From positions 62,001-126,000 of the forward strand of contig DATMAG010000045.1 in NCBI GenBank assembly GCA_035560235.1: DNA of 64,000 nucleotides, read 5' to 3'. The notes under the pieces are model-generated. The model did no database searches. It saw only the letters and a program-made list of their open reading frames with translations, and was not told the origin of the DNA. This DNA is from DASRDU01 sp035560235. Lineage in GTDB: Bacteria > Acidobacteriota > Blastocatellia > RBC074. Shown in pieces: positions 6,040 through 14,034 of the stretch. A program made the translations under genes and the position numbers. The stretch's first letter is position 1. Each line of letters begins with the position of its first letter.

Positions 6040-8709
6040 TCATCCCGCCTTTTCAAGCCTCACGGCTGTCACCTTGTATTCCGGCGCATTGACATAACCA
6101 TCGCGGTAGGGGCTGGTCAGGTTGTTGAGAAAGACCTCCGGCACGTGAAAGGTCGAGAAGAGTTCGCCCGGTTTCACTGCCGGATCGAGGCGGCACTGCA
6201 TGACTGCTTCACCATAACGGCTCCGCACGCGGACGCGCTCGCCGTCAGTGATCTTCAATCGTTCAGCATCAGCCGGAGCGATATCCAGATAATCGGTCGG
6301 ATGCAGCGCGGCGTTTTCAGTTCGCAGCGTCATCGTTCCGGCGTTGAATTGATAGAGCGTGCGTCCGGTGACGAGCAGGAACGGATAATCAGCATTCGTT
6401 GTTTCAGGAGTCGCGTGATATTCAATGCGGCGCAGCGCGGCGCGCCGGCCCACCGGAAAGGTTTCAGCGTGCAGGATCGTCGTGCCGGGATGCGCTTCTG
6501 ACGGGCAGGGCCACTGCAGCCCGGCCTGTTCGATGCGCTGATATGAAATGCCGCTGCCGGCCTTCCACACCGTGCGAACTTCATTCCAGATCTCTTCAGC
6601 CGAGTGAAAGTCCAGATACTCGCCCCGGCCCATCGCTCGCGCCACTTCGCAGACGATTTCCCAGTCGGATTTTGCTTCACTGACGGGTTCGATCACCTTT
6701 CTGACACGCTGAATGCGCCGCTCGGCATTCATAAACGTGCCGTCCTTTTCAAACGATGAAGCGGCAGGCAGAAAGACTGTGCCGAACTCCTTCGCCGTTT
6801 CGTTCAGAAAGAGATCCTGCACGATGACGAGTTCAAGGTTGCGCATCGCCTCGCGCGTCGTGTGCGCGCTCGCATTCGTGAGCAGCACATCGTAACCAAT
6901 CGTCCACAGCGCCTTCAGCCTGCCTGCGGCGGCTTCGTCCATCATCTGCATCAGATTCAGCCCGCGCGTTACAGGCAGCGCCGCGCGCCATTGCCGCTCA
7001 AAAAGTTCGCGCCCGTCAGAGAGCGGAACAAAGCCGGTCAGGTTGCCAGGCTCGCAGCCCATGTGCGCCGAACCCTGCACGTTGTTCTGCCCGCGCAGCG
7101 GATTGATGCCCGTGCCGGGTTTGCCGATGTTGCCGGTCAGCAGCGCCAGGTTCACGAGCGCCATCACGCCTTCGGTTCCCTGCACGTGTTCGGTCATCCC
7201 CAGGCCGTGAACGCTCAGCGCAGGCTTGTGAGTCGCATACAGCCGCGCCGCCTGGCGAATCAGTTCAGCGTCAACGCCGCACACAGCGGCCACCTTTTCC
7301 GGCGCGTACTGCTGAATGAATTCATAAAACTCAGGCCATTCGCTGACCCGCTCGCTGATGAACTCATCATCAGCCAGCCCTTCATCAACAATCGCGCAGG
7401 CCAGGGCATTGAGCAGCACGACATTTGTGCCGGGCCGCAGCGGCAGGTGATGATCGGCATAATCGGCCAGTTCGATCCGGCGCGGATCAATGACAATCAG
7501 CCTTGCGCCCTTCAGCACGGCCTGTTTGATGCGCGCTCCGATGATCGGATGATTCTCGGTCGGGTTGCAGCCGATCACCAGAATCGTCGCGGCCCGTTCA
7601 ATATCATCGTATGAATTGGTCGCCGCTCCGGTGCCAAGCGTCAGTTTCATTGCTGCCGCAGTCGGCGCGTGGCAGACGCGGGCGCAGCAGTCAACGTTAT
7701 TTGTCCCGGCCACCACGCGGGCGAATTTCTGCGTGACGTAATTCTCTTCGTTCGTCGCCCGCGCTGAACCGAGCACGCCGATGCTGTCCGGCCCGTCGCG
7801 TTCGATGATTCGTTTCAGCCGCTCTGCCGTAAAAGCGATCGCTTCGTCCCAGGAGACTTTTCGCCAGTCCCCGTTTTCAAGAATCATCGGCGCGGTCACG
7901 CGGTCAGACGCATAAACGAACCGATGAGCATAACGCCCCTTGACGCACAGATGGCCTTTATTCACAGGCGCATCAGGCGCGGGCCTGACGGTGACAATGC
8001 GCCCGTCGCGCGTGCCGACATTCATTTCGCAGCCCGTGCCGCAGTAAGGACAGGTCGTTTTCGTCCACGCGGTCGGAACGCCGAAGGCAAGCAGCGATTT
8101 GTCTTCGAGCGCGCCGGTCGGACACGTATCCACGCACGCGCCGCAACTGACGCAGGAACTTGCGCGCAGCGTCGTTCCCGAATCAGGCACGATGCGCGTC
8201 TCTGCGCCGCGATTCGCTTCGCGCCAGACAAACTGCCCCTGCACTTCGCGGCAGATGCGCACGCAGCGATAACAGGTGATGCACTGCGACATATCCGCGT
8301 GAATGTAAGGATGCGAATCATCGCTGAGCGCCGGAACCGCCGCGCCCTCGCATTCGCCTTCGACTCCGTAATGCCGCAGCCAGCGATGAAATGGTTTTTC
8401 AGGAAACTGCTCCACTGCCGCCGCCGGATAGTGCTGAATGAGTTCGCGCAGCAGCGTGCGCCGCGTGTTTTCGAGTTCGGGCGCGTGCGTTTCAATCACC
8501 ATCCCGTCCGCGAGCGCCGTCGTGCAGGCCGGAACCGGATGACCAGTGCCCTGCACACTGACCAGACACATCCGGCAACTGCCGCACGCCTTGAGCCGCG
8601 AGTCGTGACACAGCGTCGGCACTTCGATGTGCAGCGCGTGCAGCGCATCGAGAATGGAAAGGCCTTCGGCAAAATCGTGCGTTCTGTAATTGATCGTGGC
8701 TCGCAGCAT
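6040..8709 (-). CDS. Formate dehydrogenase catalytic subunit (Mo/W-bisMGD, cysteine form)
   Basis: The 889-residue protein has a plant-type 2Fe-2S domain (C34, C45, C48, C62), a NuoG-like linker lacking its usual cysteine cluster (about 85-115), two 4Fe-4S ferredoxin motifs (C143/146/149/153 and C186/189/192/196), a further 4Fe-4S site (C220/223/227/255) and the bisMGD domain. NNVDCCARVCHAPT places C346 where E. coli FdhF has selenocysteine. It oxidises formate or reduces CO2 with electrons moved through the clusters. The ATG at 8707-8709 follows AGAGGTGAAGATC, and homology starts there. No NADH-binding, membrane or FdhD partner is adjacent, so the electron acceptor is unknown. It is divergent from trxC. 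Confidence 0.93.
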   Translation of the reverse strand: MLRATINYRTHDFAEGLSILDALHALHIEVPTLCHDSRLKACGSCRMCLVSVQGTGHPVPACTTALADGMVIETHAPELENTRRTLLRELIQHYPAAAVEQFPEKPFHRWLRHYGVEGECEGAAVPALSDDSHPYIHADMSQCITCYRCVRICREVQGQFVWREANRGAETRIVPDSGTTLRASSCVSCGACVDTCPTGALEDKSLLAFGVPTAWTKTTCPYCGTGCEMNVGTRDGRIVTVRPAPDAPVNKGHLCVKGRYAHRFVYASDRVTAPMILENGDWRKVSWDEAIAFTAERLKRIIERDGPDSIGVLGSARATNEENYVTQKFARVVAGTNNVDCCARVCHAPTAAAMKLTLGTGAATNSYDDIERAATILVIGCNPTENHPIIGARIKQAVLKGARLIVIDPRRIELADYADHHLPLRPGTNVVLLNALACAIVDEGLADDEFISERVSEWPEFYEFIQQYAPEKVAAVCGVDAELIRQAARLYATHKPALSVHGLGMTEHVQGTEGVMALVNLALLTGNIGKPGTGINPLRGQNNVQGSAHMGCEPGNLTGFVPLSDGRELFERQWRAALPVTRGLNLMQMMDEAAAGRLKALWTIGYDVLLTNASAHTTREAMRNLELVIVQDLFLNETAKEFGTVFLPAASSFEKDGTFMNAERRIQRVRKVIEPVSEAKSDWEIVCEVARAMGRGEYLDFHSAEEIWNEVRTVWKAGSGISYQRIEQAGLQWPCPSEAHPGTTILHAETFPVGRRAALRRIEYHATPETTNADYPFLLVTGRTLYQFNAGTMTLRTENAALHPTDYLDIAPADAERLKITDGERVRVRSRYGEAVMQCRLDPAVKPGELFSTFHVPEVFLNNLTSPYRDGYVNAPEYKVTAVRLEKAG

Positions 8710-8740
8710 GATCTTCACCTCTGCATCTTCATTTTGCGCG

Positions 8741-8755
8741 GCAAGAGATATGCCG
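8741..8755 (-). promoter_or_regulatory. Weak sigma-54 promoter candidate for the formate dehydrogenase
   Basis: On the minus strand CGGCAT, a 5-base spacer and TTGC give the GG-N10-GC spacing, with two departures from TGGCAC. Predicted start near 8730, about 20 nt before the ATG and just ahead of the ribosome binding site. fdhF of E. coli is RpoN-dependent, which makes the match plausible. Confidence 0.45.
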
Positions 8756-8788
8756 TCACTGCCGGACGCAATTTTCACCACTCACGAC

Positions 8789-8856
8789 TCAGCGCCGGAT
8801 TGCTGCTGCGCGCTTTCACGCAGTGTGGTGCGCGACTTTGCGCAGTCCGGCGCTGA
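8789..8856. promoter_or_regulatory. Dyad elements between divergent fdh and trxC promoters
   Basis: TCAGCGCCGGA (8789-8799) is perfectly repeated in inverse as TCCGGCGCTGA (8846-8856). Between them lie related GCGCGCTTTCACGCA and GCGCGACTTTGCGCA stretches. The block is roughly equidistant from the minus -24 element (8755) and the plus one (8895), as expected for a shared enhancer of divergent sigma-54 promoters. Binding protein unknown. Confidence 0.4.
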
Positions 8857-8894
8857 AGTCATTTCAGAGACTGCTCACCGCGCATTCCGCCCTG

Positions 8895-8909
8895 TGGCAC
8901 ACAGCTTGC
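8895..8909 (+). promoter_or_regulatory. Sigma-54 promoter of trxC
   Basis: TGGCAC (8895-8900), five bases, TTGC (8906-8909). The core is exact and correctly spaced. Predicted transcription start near 8921, about 44 nt before the trxC ATG. Confidence 0.75.
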
Positions 8910-8964
8910 CCTGCAATAAGGAGTCTGACCGGGGTGAAACAATGGCCGGTCTGAGAGGAATCAT

Positions 8965-9417
8965 ATGAGCGCAGCTTCAGTAACACAGCTTGTTCGTTGT
9001 TCAGCGTGCGGCAGAACCAATCGCGTCGAGATGAATCCGAAGGTGGCGGGCCTGGAGCCGGTCTGCGGGCAGTGCAAAAGCCCGCTTGTGATCGCTGCAG
9101 GCCCGCTGATTGTGACCGATGCGAATTTCGGCAGTGTCGTTGAAAAATCGCCGCTGCCGGTGCTGGTTGATCTGTGGGCACCCTGGTGCGGGCCGTGCCG
9201 GATGCTGGCGCCGGTGATTGAGCAGCTCGCCGCTGAACTCGCAGGCCGCGTGCGTGTGGTGAAACTCAACATTGATGAAAACCCGATCACCTCTTCCCGC
9301 TTCGGCGTGCGCAACATTCCGACGCTGCTGATTATGGATCAGGGCCGCGAAATCAGCCGCCTGCTCGGAGTGAGACCGAAAGAAGAAATCCTGCGCGCCC
9401 TGCAATCCGTCCTCTGA
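8965..9417 (+). CDS. trxC: Thioredoxin 2 type, with N-terminal zinc ribbon
   Basis: The 150-residue protein has a zinc ribbon with C12, C15, C34 and C37, followed by a thioredoxin fold carrying the redox-active WCGPC (74-78) and the NIPTLLI cis-proline loop. This is the TrxC architecture: a cytosolic dithiol-disulfide oxidoreductase used in oxidative stress. The start is the ATG following GAGAGGAATCAT. It is divergent from the formate dehydrogenase and preceded by an exact sigma-54 promoter, whereas E. coli trxC is under OxyR. Confidence 0.93.
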   Translation: MSAASVTQLVRCSACGRTNRVEMNPKVAGLEPVCGQCKSPLVIAAGPLIVTDANFGSVVEKSPLPVLVDLWAPWCGPCRMLAPVIEQLAAELAGRVRVVKLNIDENPITSSRFGVRNIPTLLIMDQGREISRLLGVRPKEEILRALQSVL

Positions 9418-9624
9418 AACTACAGTCGGCGGTGACCAGATTGTGCGCACGAAGGACCACTTCGCCGCTCGTGGGCGTGTCGAGGCCGCCAAGGATGTTG
9501 AGCAAAGCTGATCTGCCGCTGCCTGACGGGCCTGGTAGCGCGACAAATTCACCTCCAAAAGATCGAGCTCAAGCGAGCACAGCGTGTGAACTTCGACTTC
9601 GCCCATCCGGTAAATTTGACAGGC
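9418..9624 (-). pseudogene. Remnant of a LolD/MacB-type ABC transporter ATPase
   Basis: On the minus strand, one frame reads QIYRMGEVEVHTL...ELDLLE and, after a frameshift near 9545, another reads GEFVALPGPSGSG then SALLNILGGLDTPTSGEVV. This is the first third of a LolD/MacB-type ATP-binding subunit up to just past Walker A, whose lysine is now arginine (GSGRS). The fragment stops at the trxC stop codon. No permease is nearby. It is clearly decayed; the stretch up to 9697 shows nothing else. Confidence 0.75.
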
Positions 9625-9697
9625 CGCAGGCGCGAAAGACTGCTTCACGCGCCACTTCTCTGCTCAGAGTGGAGGCGGCTGTCTTCACGGCTGCGTC

Positions 9698-10360
9698 CTA
9701 TGCCGCCACAGGCTGATGCGGCGCGGCGCGCTCAAGCAGGCTGCGAACTTCCTCATCAGTCGTTTGCGTGAAATCCTCATACCAGAGTCCGACGGCAAAA
9801 AACGATTCGGGGGTGTAATCGCAGATGCACACGATGTCATCGGCCATTTCTTCAAACGCTTCGCAGGTTGTGCGCGCAGCGACCGGCGCGGCCACAATAA
9901 TCTGTTTCGGCTGATGTTCGCGCAGCGCGGCCACTGCTGCGCGCATAGTCGTGCCCGTCGCCATGCCGTCATCCACCAGAATGATTGTCTTTCCGCTGAT
10001 GTCGGGCTGAGGGCGATGACCTCTGTATGCGCGCTCGCGTCGTTCCAGTTCCATCATTTCACGCGCGGCGATTTCTTCAATCGCGGCGGCGGGAATGTTC
10101 AGGTAACTGACGACATCCTGATTCAGCACGCGCACGCCGCCCGTAGCGATTGCGCCCATCGCCAGTTCCTCGTTGCCCGGCACACCGAGTTTGCGCACCA
10201 GGAAGACATCCAGCGGAACCTGGAGCGCCTCAGCGACCTCAAAAGCGACGGGGACACCACCACGCGGCAGCGCCAGCACCAGCACATCCGGACGTCTGGC
10301 ATAAGCGGCGAGCTTTCCGGCGAGTTTCTTACCAGCTTCAGTTCGATTCTGAAATCTCAT
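9698..10360 (-). CDS. Phosphoribosyltransferase-like protein
   Basis: The 220 residues begin with a PRTase-like fold (LALPRGGVPVAFEVAEAL) and contain the PRPP-binding loop VDDGMATGTTM (about 130-140). This family occurs beside Usp, Hsp20 and hibernation-factor genes in stress clusters of many bacteria and in the mycobacterial DosR regulon. Its substrate base is not known. The gene is minus-strand and preceded by an exact sigma-54 promoter at 10421-10435. It is convergent with trxC and separated from it by the ABC remnant. Confidence 0.87.
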   Translation of the reverse strand: MRFQNRTEAGKKLAGKLAAYARRPDVLVLALPRGGVPVAFEVAEALQVPLDVFLVRKLGVPGNEELAMGAIATGGVRVLNQDVVSYLNIPAAAIEEIAAREMMELERRERAYRGHRPQPDISGKTIILVDDGMATGTTMRAAVAALREHQPKQIIVAAPVAARTTCEAFEEMADDIVCICDYTPESFFAVGLWYEDFTQTTDEEVRSLLERAAPHQPVAA

Positions 10361-10420
10361 CTTTTCATTACCTGTCCTTACCCGGTCAAAGGCCGGTGAT
10401 CTTTTCGCGTTTCACCCGGA

Positions 10421-10435
10421 GCAAAACAGGTGCCA
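10421..10435 (-). promoter_or_regulatory. Sigma-54 promoter of the phosphoribosyltransferase
   Basis: On the minus strand: CTGGCAC, then five bases from the core, then TTGCT. All ten core bases match, and both flanking consensus positions (C before, T after) also agree. Start predicted near 10409, about 49 nt ahead of the ATG. Confidence 0.8.
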
Positions 10436-11268
10436 GATCTGAGAACGGAGCTTTCCCCTGATGGATTCGGAAAGATGGGAAAAACTGCCCGGCGGATTGG
10501 GTGAAAACTCCCAGAGTGAGGCAGCCCTGAAAGCAGGTATCACGGTCCGTGAGGAGTCTCTCCAGGAATTGCAGAGCAGATGAAAACCTGACAAACGGAG
10601 TCCCGGCAGAGCCGGAAGCGGCAGAACGCGGCAGCATCGGGAGAGCGCAAGCCGCCCGTGATGCCGGGCGCTGCAACAGTTTCTTGACTGCCCCGACGGG
10701 CCAGTGTATCTTGTGGCTGAAAATCACTGGGATAGTTGAATAATCCGGCGATGATGAGCCGGACAGTTTCGGGCGCAGGTTGTTTGGTTGTGCCTGAGAA
10801 GTGGTTGTAGTTGTCAGGCAGCAGGTAAGCCCCGATTCAGTGGAGTTTCGGTGCCTCTCCCCTCACCGCTCGCCAGGGTTGCTTCCTCTTCTTTCCGTGC
10901 CAGACTGGCGACCAGAAAACAGGAAGGGAAGTTCGTTTATTCCGTCAACAGATCAGGTGCAAAGCGAAAATCCGGAAGCTGCCGGGAAGAATCGCCAGTA
11001 TAGAAGTTTATTCTGACCGGGAAGGAAGTATCCCCGACAATTCTCCACCTGTGTCGAGGATGGACCACGCCGGCCTCAGATGATTGTGGCCGGGAATTAA
11101 TAATCTGTGCTATTTTGCTTTTTACTGTTATCGAGTTCCGCGGCGCTGTGAGACGCACTGATTCTGAGATTCTGCCCCCGAGGCAAAGCCTCAGAAAGTA
11201 AAGCTCCCGCCAGGAATCAACCCGTCGTCAGCCGGCAGCGATCAGGGCAGTTGAGGAGAACCCGAATT
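10436..11268 (+). other. 833-bp intergenic region before the PEP-CTERM gene
   Basis: No convincing gene was found. The left part serves the minus-strand sigma-54 promoter. The rest holds a plus-strand sigma-70 candidate (10684-10712) and many short GC dyads, including GAGGC-AAA-GCCTC at about 11181-11193. If the 10684 promoter is used, the PEP-CTERM mRNA would have an unusually long leader of about 550 nt. No known riboswitch consensus was recognised. Confidence 0.5.
10684..10712 (+). promoter_or_regulatory. Sigma-70-like promoter
   Basis: TTGACT (10684-10689), a 17-base spacer and TATCTT (10707-10712). It points towards the PEP-CTERM gene 557 bp away, with no other gene between. Confidence 0.5.
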
Positions 11269-11988
11269 ATGATGAAAGACCTGAGAGGCAGCTTGCCATT
11301 CTGCGTGCTGGCCTGCGCTGTCTTCCTGATCCTGGGCTGTGTCAGAGGACTGGCAGATCCGATTACGCTGCAGGCGAATACAGCAGGAAGCTTCAACGCC
11401 GGATCTTCCGGGGCGACGGTGTCCGGCGGTGGCACAACGATTACGGCGACTGCAGGCGGAACCAGTTCCACCATCACCTTCAACACCGTCCCGAATCAGA
11501 TCAACGTCGCCCTCAATCCGGGTGAAACCACGAACGTGACACTCGGGGTCTTCAGTGTGACTTCGAATTCCAGACTGCCGCTGGCTCAGGGGCCGGGTTT
11601 CGGCGGGGCGACATTTCAACTGTCGGTGACCTTCACCGTGCCGGGTGATGTTTCACCGCAAAGCTTCAACGGGAATCTGACGGGGCGCATTATCGAGACG
11701 GCGTCGAGTACCGAGATTCAGTGGACGAGTCCGCTGACGCTGACGTTCACTTCGGCTTCAGGGGTCGTCTTTCAGTTGACTATCGAACCGACGACCACGA
11801 TCAATCCGCCGCTCAGCGGAGGGGTCAGCAATCCGCCGAGCCAGATCCGGGCCAAACTCACCGTCCTGACCGGGCCGACAGGCGCGGTGCCTGAACCTGC
11901 GACGCTCGTGCTGCTCGGCAGCGGCTTGTTCGGCCTGGCGGCGATGGCGCGCCGGAGGTTTCGGACCGGAAGTCAGCGCAACCGCTGA
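11269..11988 (+). CDS. PEP-CTERM sorting-domain exported protein
   Basis: The 239 residues include an N-terminal signal peptide, a low-complexity Gly/Thr/Ser-rich body with predicted beta strands, and a C-terminal tripartite signal: VPEPATLVLLGSGLFGLAAM followed by an arginine cluster. Such proteins are processed by an exosortase and delivered to the exopolysaccharide-rich surface. No exosortase is encoded in the window. The ATG at 11269 (followed by a second ATG) is preceded by GAGGAGA. It sits immediately before the exopolysaccharide cluster, the usual context. The function of the body is unknown. Confidence 0.88.
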   Translation: MMKDLRGSLPFCVLACAVFLILGCVRGLADPITLQANTAGSFNAGSSGATVSGGGTTITATAGGTSSTITFNTVPNQINVALNPGETTNVTLGVFSVTSNSRLPLAQGPGFGGATFQLSVTFTVPGDVSPQSFNGNLTGRIIETASSTEIQWTSPLTLTFTSASGVVFQLTIEPTTTINPPLSGGVSNPPSQIRAKLTVLTGPTGAVPEPATLVLLGSGLFGLAAMARRRFRTGSQRNR

Positions 11989-12096
11989 GTGCGGCCAGAC
12001 AGATGCTGATGCAGAGCAACGGCACGCTTCCCCTTCCCCGTTAACAGGCGCCGGAAGATCGTTTCCTCCCTGTCCACTTACACAGCAGTTTCAGGT

Positions 12097-12126
12097 GCCG
12101 CCGCAGTGATCCCCGACTGCGGCGGC
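12097..12126 (+). terminator. Strong hairpin downstream of the PEP-CTERM gene
   Basis: GCCGCCGCAGT (12097-12107) and ACTGCGGCGGC (12116-12126) form a perfect 11-bp stem with an 8-nt loop, followed by GCTTGTGTC rather than a pure U run. Probably stops or stabilises the PEP-CTERM transcript. The remaining 218 bp to the Wzz gene must hold the cluster promoter, which is not clear by eye. Confidence 0.55.
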
Positions 12127-12344
12127 GCTTGTGTCAGGGGCCTCTGTCTTTTGTGAAAATTGCCCGGCACGCGCTCGCGGCAGGCCTGACGCAGTCTGCA
12201 GCGGAGAAAGCTGCGATGATGGTTTTGTTCCGGCGAACTGTGTGACCGAGAACAAACGTTTTGGCAAGAAATCCGTGAATCTCGTTTACTAGCTTTCGCG
12301 GGCCGTGCGAAGATACGGGCGCTGCCCCTCAGGGAGAATCCATT

Positions 12345-13937
12345 ATGGCCAGTTTCAGAGTCAGACAACCTTCCGAGTACCTCAGAATTCTGTGGCGACG
12401 GCGTTATTTCGTGCTGGTTCCCTTTCTGCTGGTCAGCGCGACATTGTGTTATGCCATTTCCAGGCTGCCCAATATTTACGAGTCCCGCTCGCTGATCATC
12501 GTTGATCCGCCCAAAGTCAGTTCCAAATATGCCGAGCAGCCGGTGACAGTTGACATCAGCGCCCGGCTCAACACGATCCGGCAGACCGTCACCAGTCGCT
12601 CAAGCCTGTGGACGCTGATCGAAAAATACGACCTCTATAAGAACCAGCGTTCGCAGAAGGTGCCGACCGAACAGATCGTGTCAACCATGCAGGATCACAT
12701 CGAGGTCGAGATCAAGAATATGGGTTCGGGCTACAATGCCTTCACCATCGCCTTCCGCGATCAGAACCCTGAAGTCGTCCAGGCCGTGACCGCAGAACTG
12801 GCCTCGCAGTTCTCAAACGAAAACATCGTCAATACGCGCACCCAGGCTCAGCAGACCGTGACCCATCTCGACAATGAACTCAAACGGGTCAAGGAACAGC
12901 TTGATGAGATCATTGCGCAGCGCACGAAATACATTATCGAACATCCTTCGGTCATGCCGGGCCAGATGCAGAGCATCGTCGGGGAAATGACCAGCCTGAG
13001 TCAGCAGATGCTGGCGCAGCAGACGCAGATCGGCAGCCTGCAGAACACGATTGCGAGTTATCAGCAGATGCTCCAGATGGCGAAGGAGCGTCAGAGCGAG
13101 GAGCCTCTCGTTGAGACTGACGGCGGCCCGACCGAGGGCACCCTGCGAGTCAAGCGCGCCGATCTTGAAGCGCAGCTTCAGAACCTGAAGAGCATCTACA
13201 CGGACAAGCATCCGGACGTGAAGACCGTTCAGTTGCAGCTCGACAAGGTCAACAAGGAACTGGCCGAACTGGAAAAGAAGGCTGAGGACAAGAAGAACAG
13301 AATTCAGGAATCACGCAAAAAGAACAGCCAGGCCGACGTGCTGCAAATCCAGATTGATTCCGCGCGCCGCGACCTGGCCCGGCGACAGGCTGAACTGGAG
13401 CGTATGAACGCTGAGTACGCGGGGCTGCAGGCGCAGTTGCGTTCGATTCCGCCGCTGAGCGCGGAGATGGAGCGCATCGAGCGTGATTACAAGACGCTCG
13501 AAAAACAGCACGATGAACTGCTCCTGCGCAAGCAGAATGCTGAGTTCGGCAAGCGGCTGATTGATGACTTCAACGGCGAGACTTTCCACATTCAGGATCC
13601 GGCGAATCTGCCCGAGAGTCCGGTTGCGCCGCGCCGGTCGCTGCTCTATCCGCTCTCGCTGATTCTCGGTTTTCTCTCCGGCCTCGCGGTGGCGCTGGGT
13701 GTCGAGGCCCGCTACCTCTTCACCATCCGTGATGCAAAGGATGTGGAGCATTACACGAAGCTGCCGCTGCTGGTCACCGTGCCTGAGATCGTGACCGAAT
13801 ATGAGGAGCAGCGCCGCCGCCTGCTCAACCTGGTCACGGCGGTGGCAGTGGTGATCGGGCTGGTGATTTCGGTGCCGGTGCTGGTCAGGGTGCTGGAGAT
13901 GTCGAAAGTCCTGAGCATGTTTACCGGGGCCTACTGA
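12345..13937 (+). CDS. Polysaccharide chain-length determinant (Wzz/GNVR, XrtA-type)
   Basis: The 530-residue protein has an N-terminal Wzz domain with a membrane helix at about 21-40 and a long periplasmic coiled coil (about 160-425, rich in Q/E/K). A GNVR-like segment near 430-455 (FHIQDPANLPESPVAPRR) precedes the C-terminal membrane helices. These proteins set polymer length and pair with a tyrosine kinase. Here the kinase is a separate protein at 15119, as in XrtA/PEP-CTERM systems. The ATG at 12345 follows AGGGAG. It heads a plus-strand cluster running to about 21198. Confidence 0.9.
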   Translation: MASFRVRQPSEYLRILWRRRYFVLVPFLLVSATLCYAISRLPNIYESRSLIIVDPPKVSSKYAEQPVTVDISARLNTIRQTVTSRSSLWTLIEKYDLYKNQRSQKVPTEQIVSTMQDHIEVEIKNMGSGYNAFTIAFRDQNPEVVQAVTAELASQFSNENIVNTRTQAQQTVTHLDNELKRVKEQLDEIIAQRTKYIIEHPSVMPGQMQSIVGEMTSLSQQMLAQQTQIGSLQNTIASYQQMLQMAKERQSEEPLVETDGGPTEGTLRVKRADLEAQLQNLKSIYTDKHPDVKTVQLQLDKVNKELAELEKKAEDKKNRIQESRKKNSQADVLQIQIDSARRDLARRQAELERMNAEYAGLQAQLRSIPPLSAEMERIERDYKTLEKQHDELLLRKQNAEFGKRLIDDFNGETFHIQDPANLPESPVAPRRSLLYPLSLILGFLSGLAVALGVEARYLFTIRDAKDVEHYTKLPLLVTVPEIVTEYEEQRRRLLNLVTAVAVVIGLVISVPVLVRVLEMSKVLSMFTGAY

Positions 13938-14034
13938 AATTATCCTGTTGGGAGCCGGGCCGAGAGCTGATAAACTGTTGCCCGGCTTCCGGTAAGTACT
14001 CCCCCGTCCCCAGTCCATTTGAGAGATTCACCAT

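Noticed and set aside
7640..7690. Selenocysteine in the formate dehydrogenase
   Set aside because: The position is an ordinary TGC cysteine codon in RVCHAPT; there is no in-frame TGA.
11160..11268. Possible c-di-GMP-I (GEMM) riboswitch from GGCAAAGCCTC before the PEP-CTERM gene
   Set aside because: The GCAAAGCC string matches one conserved element, but the second conserved half, the tetraloop-receptor helix and spacing are missing; it reads better as a simple GAGGC/GCCTC hairpin.
12160..12190. Sigma-54 promoter before the Wzz gene (CGGCACGCGCTCGCGG)
   Set aside because: The -12 element would be CGCG or TCGC rather than TTGC, and the T of TGGC is absent.
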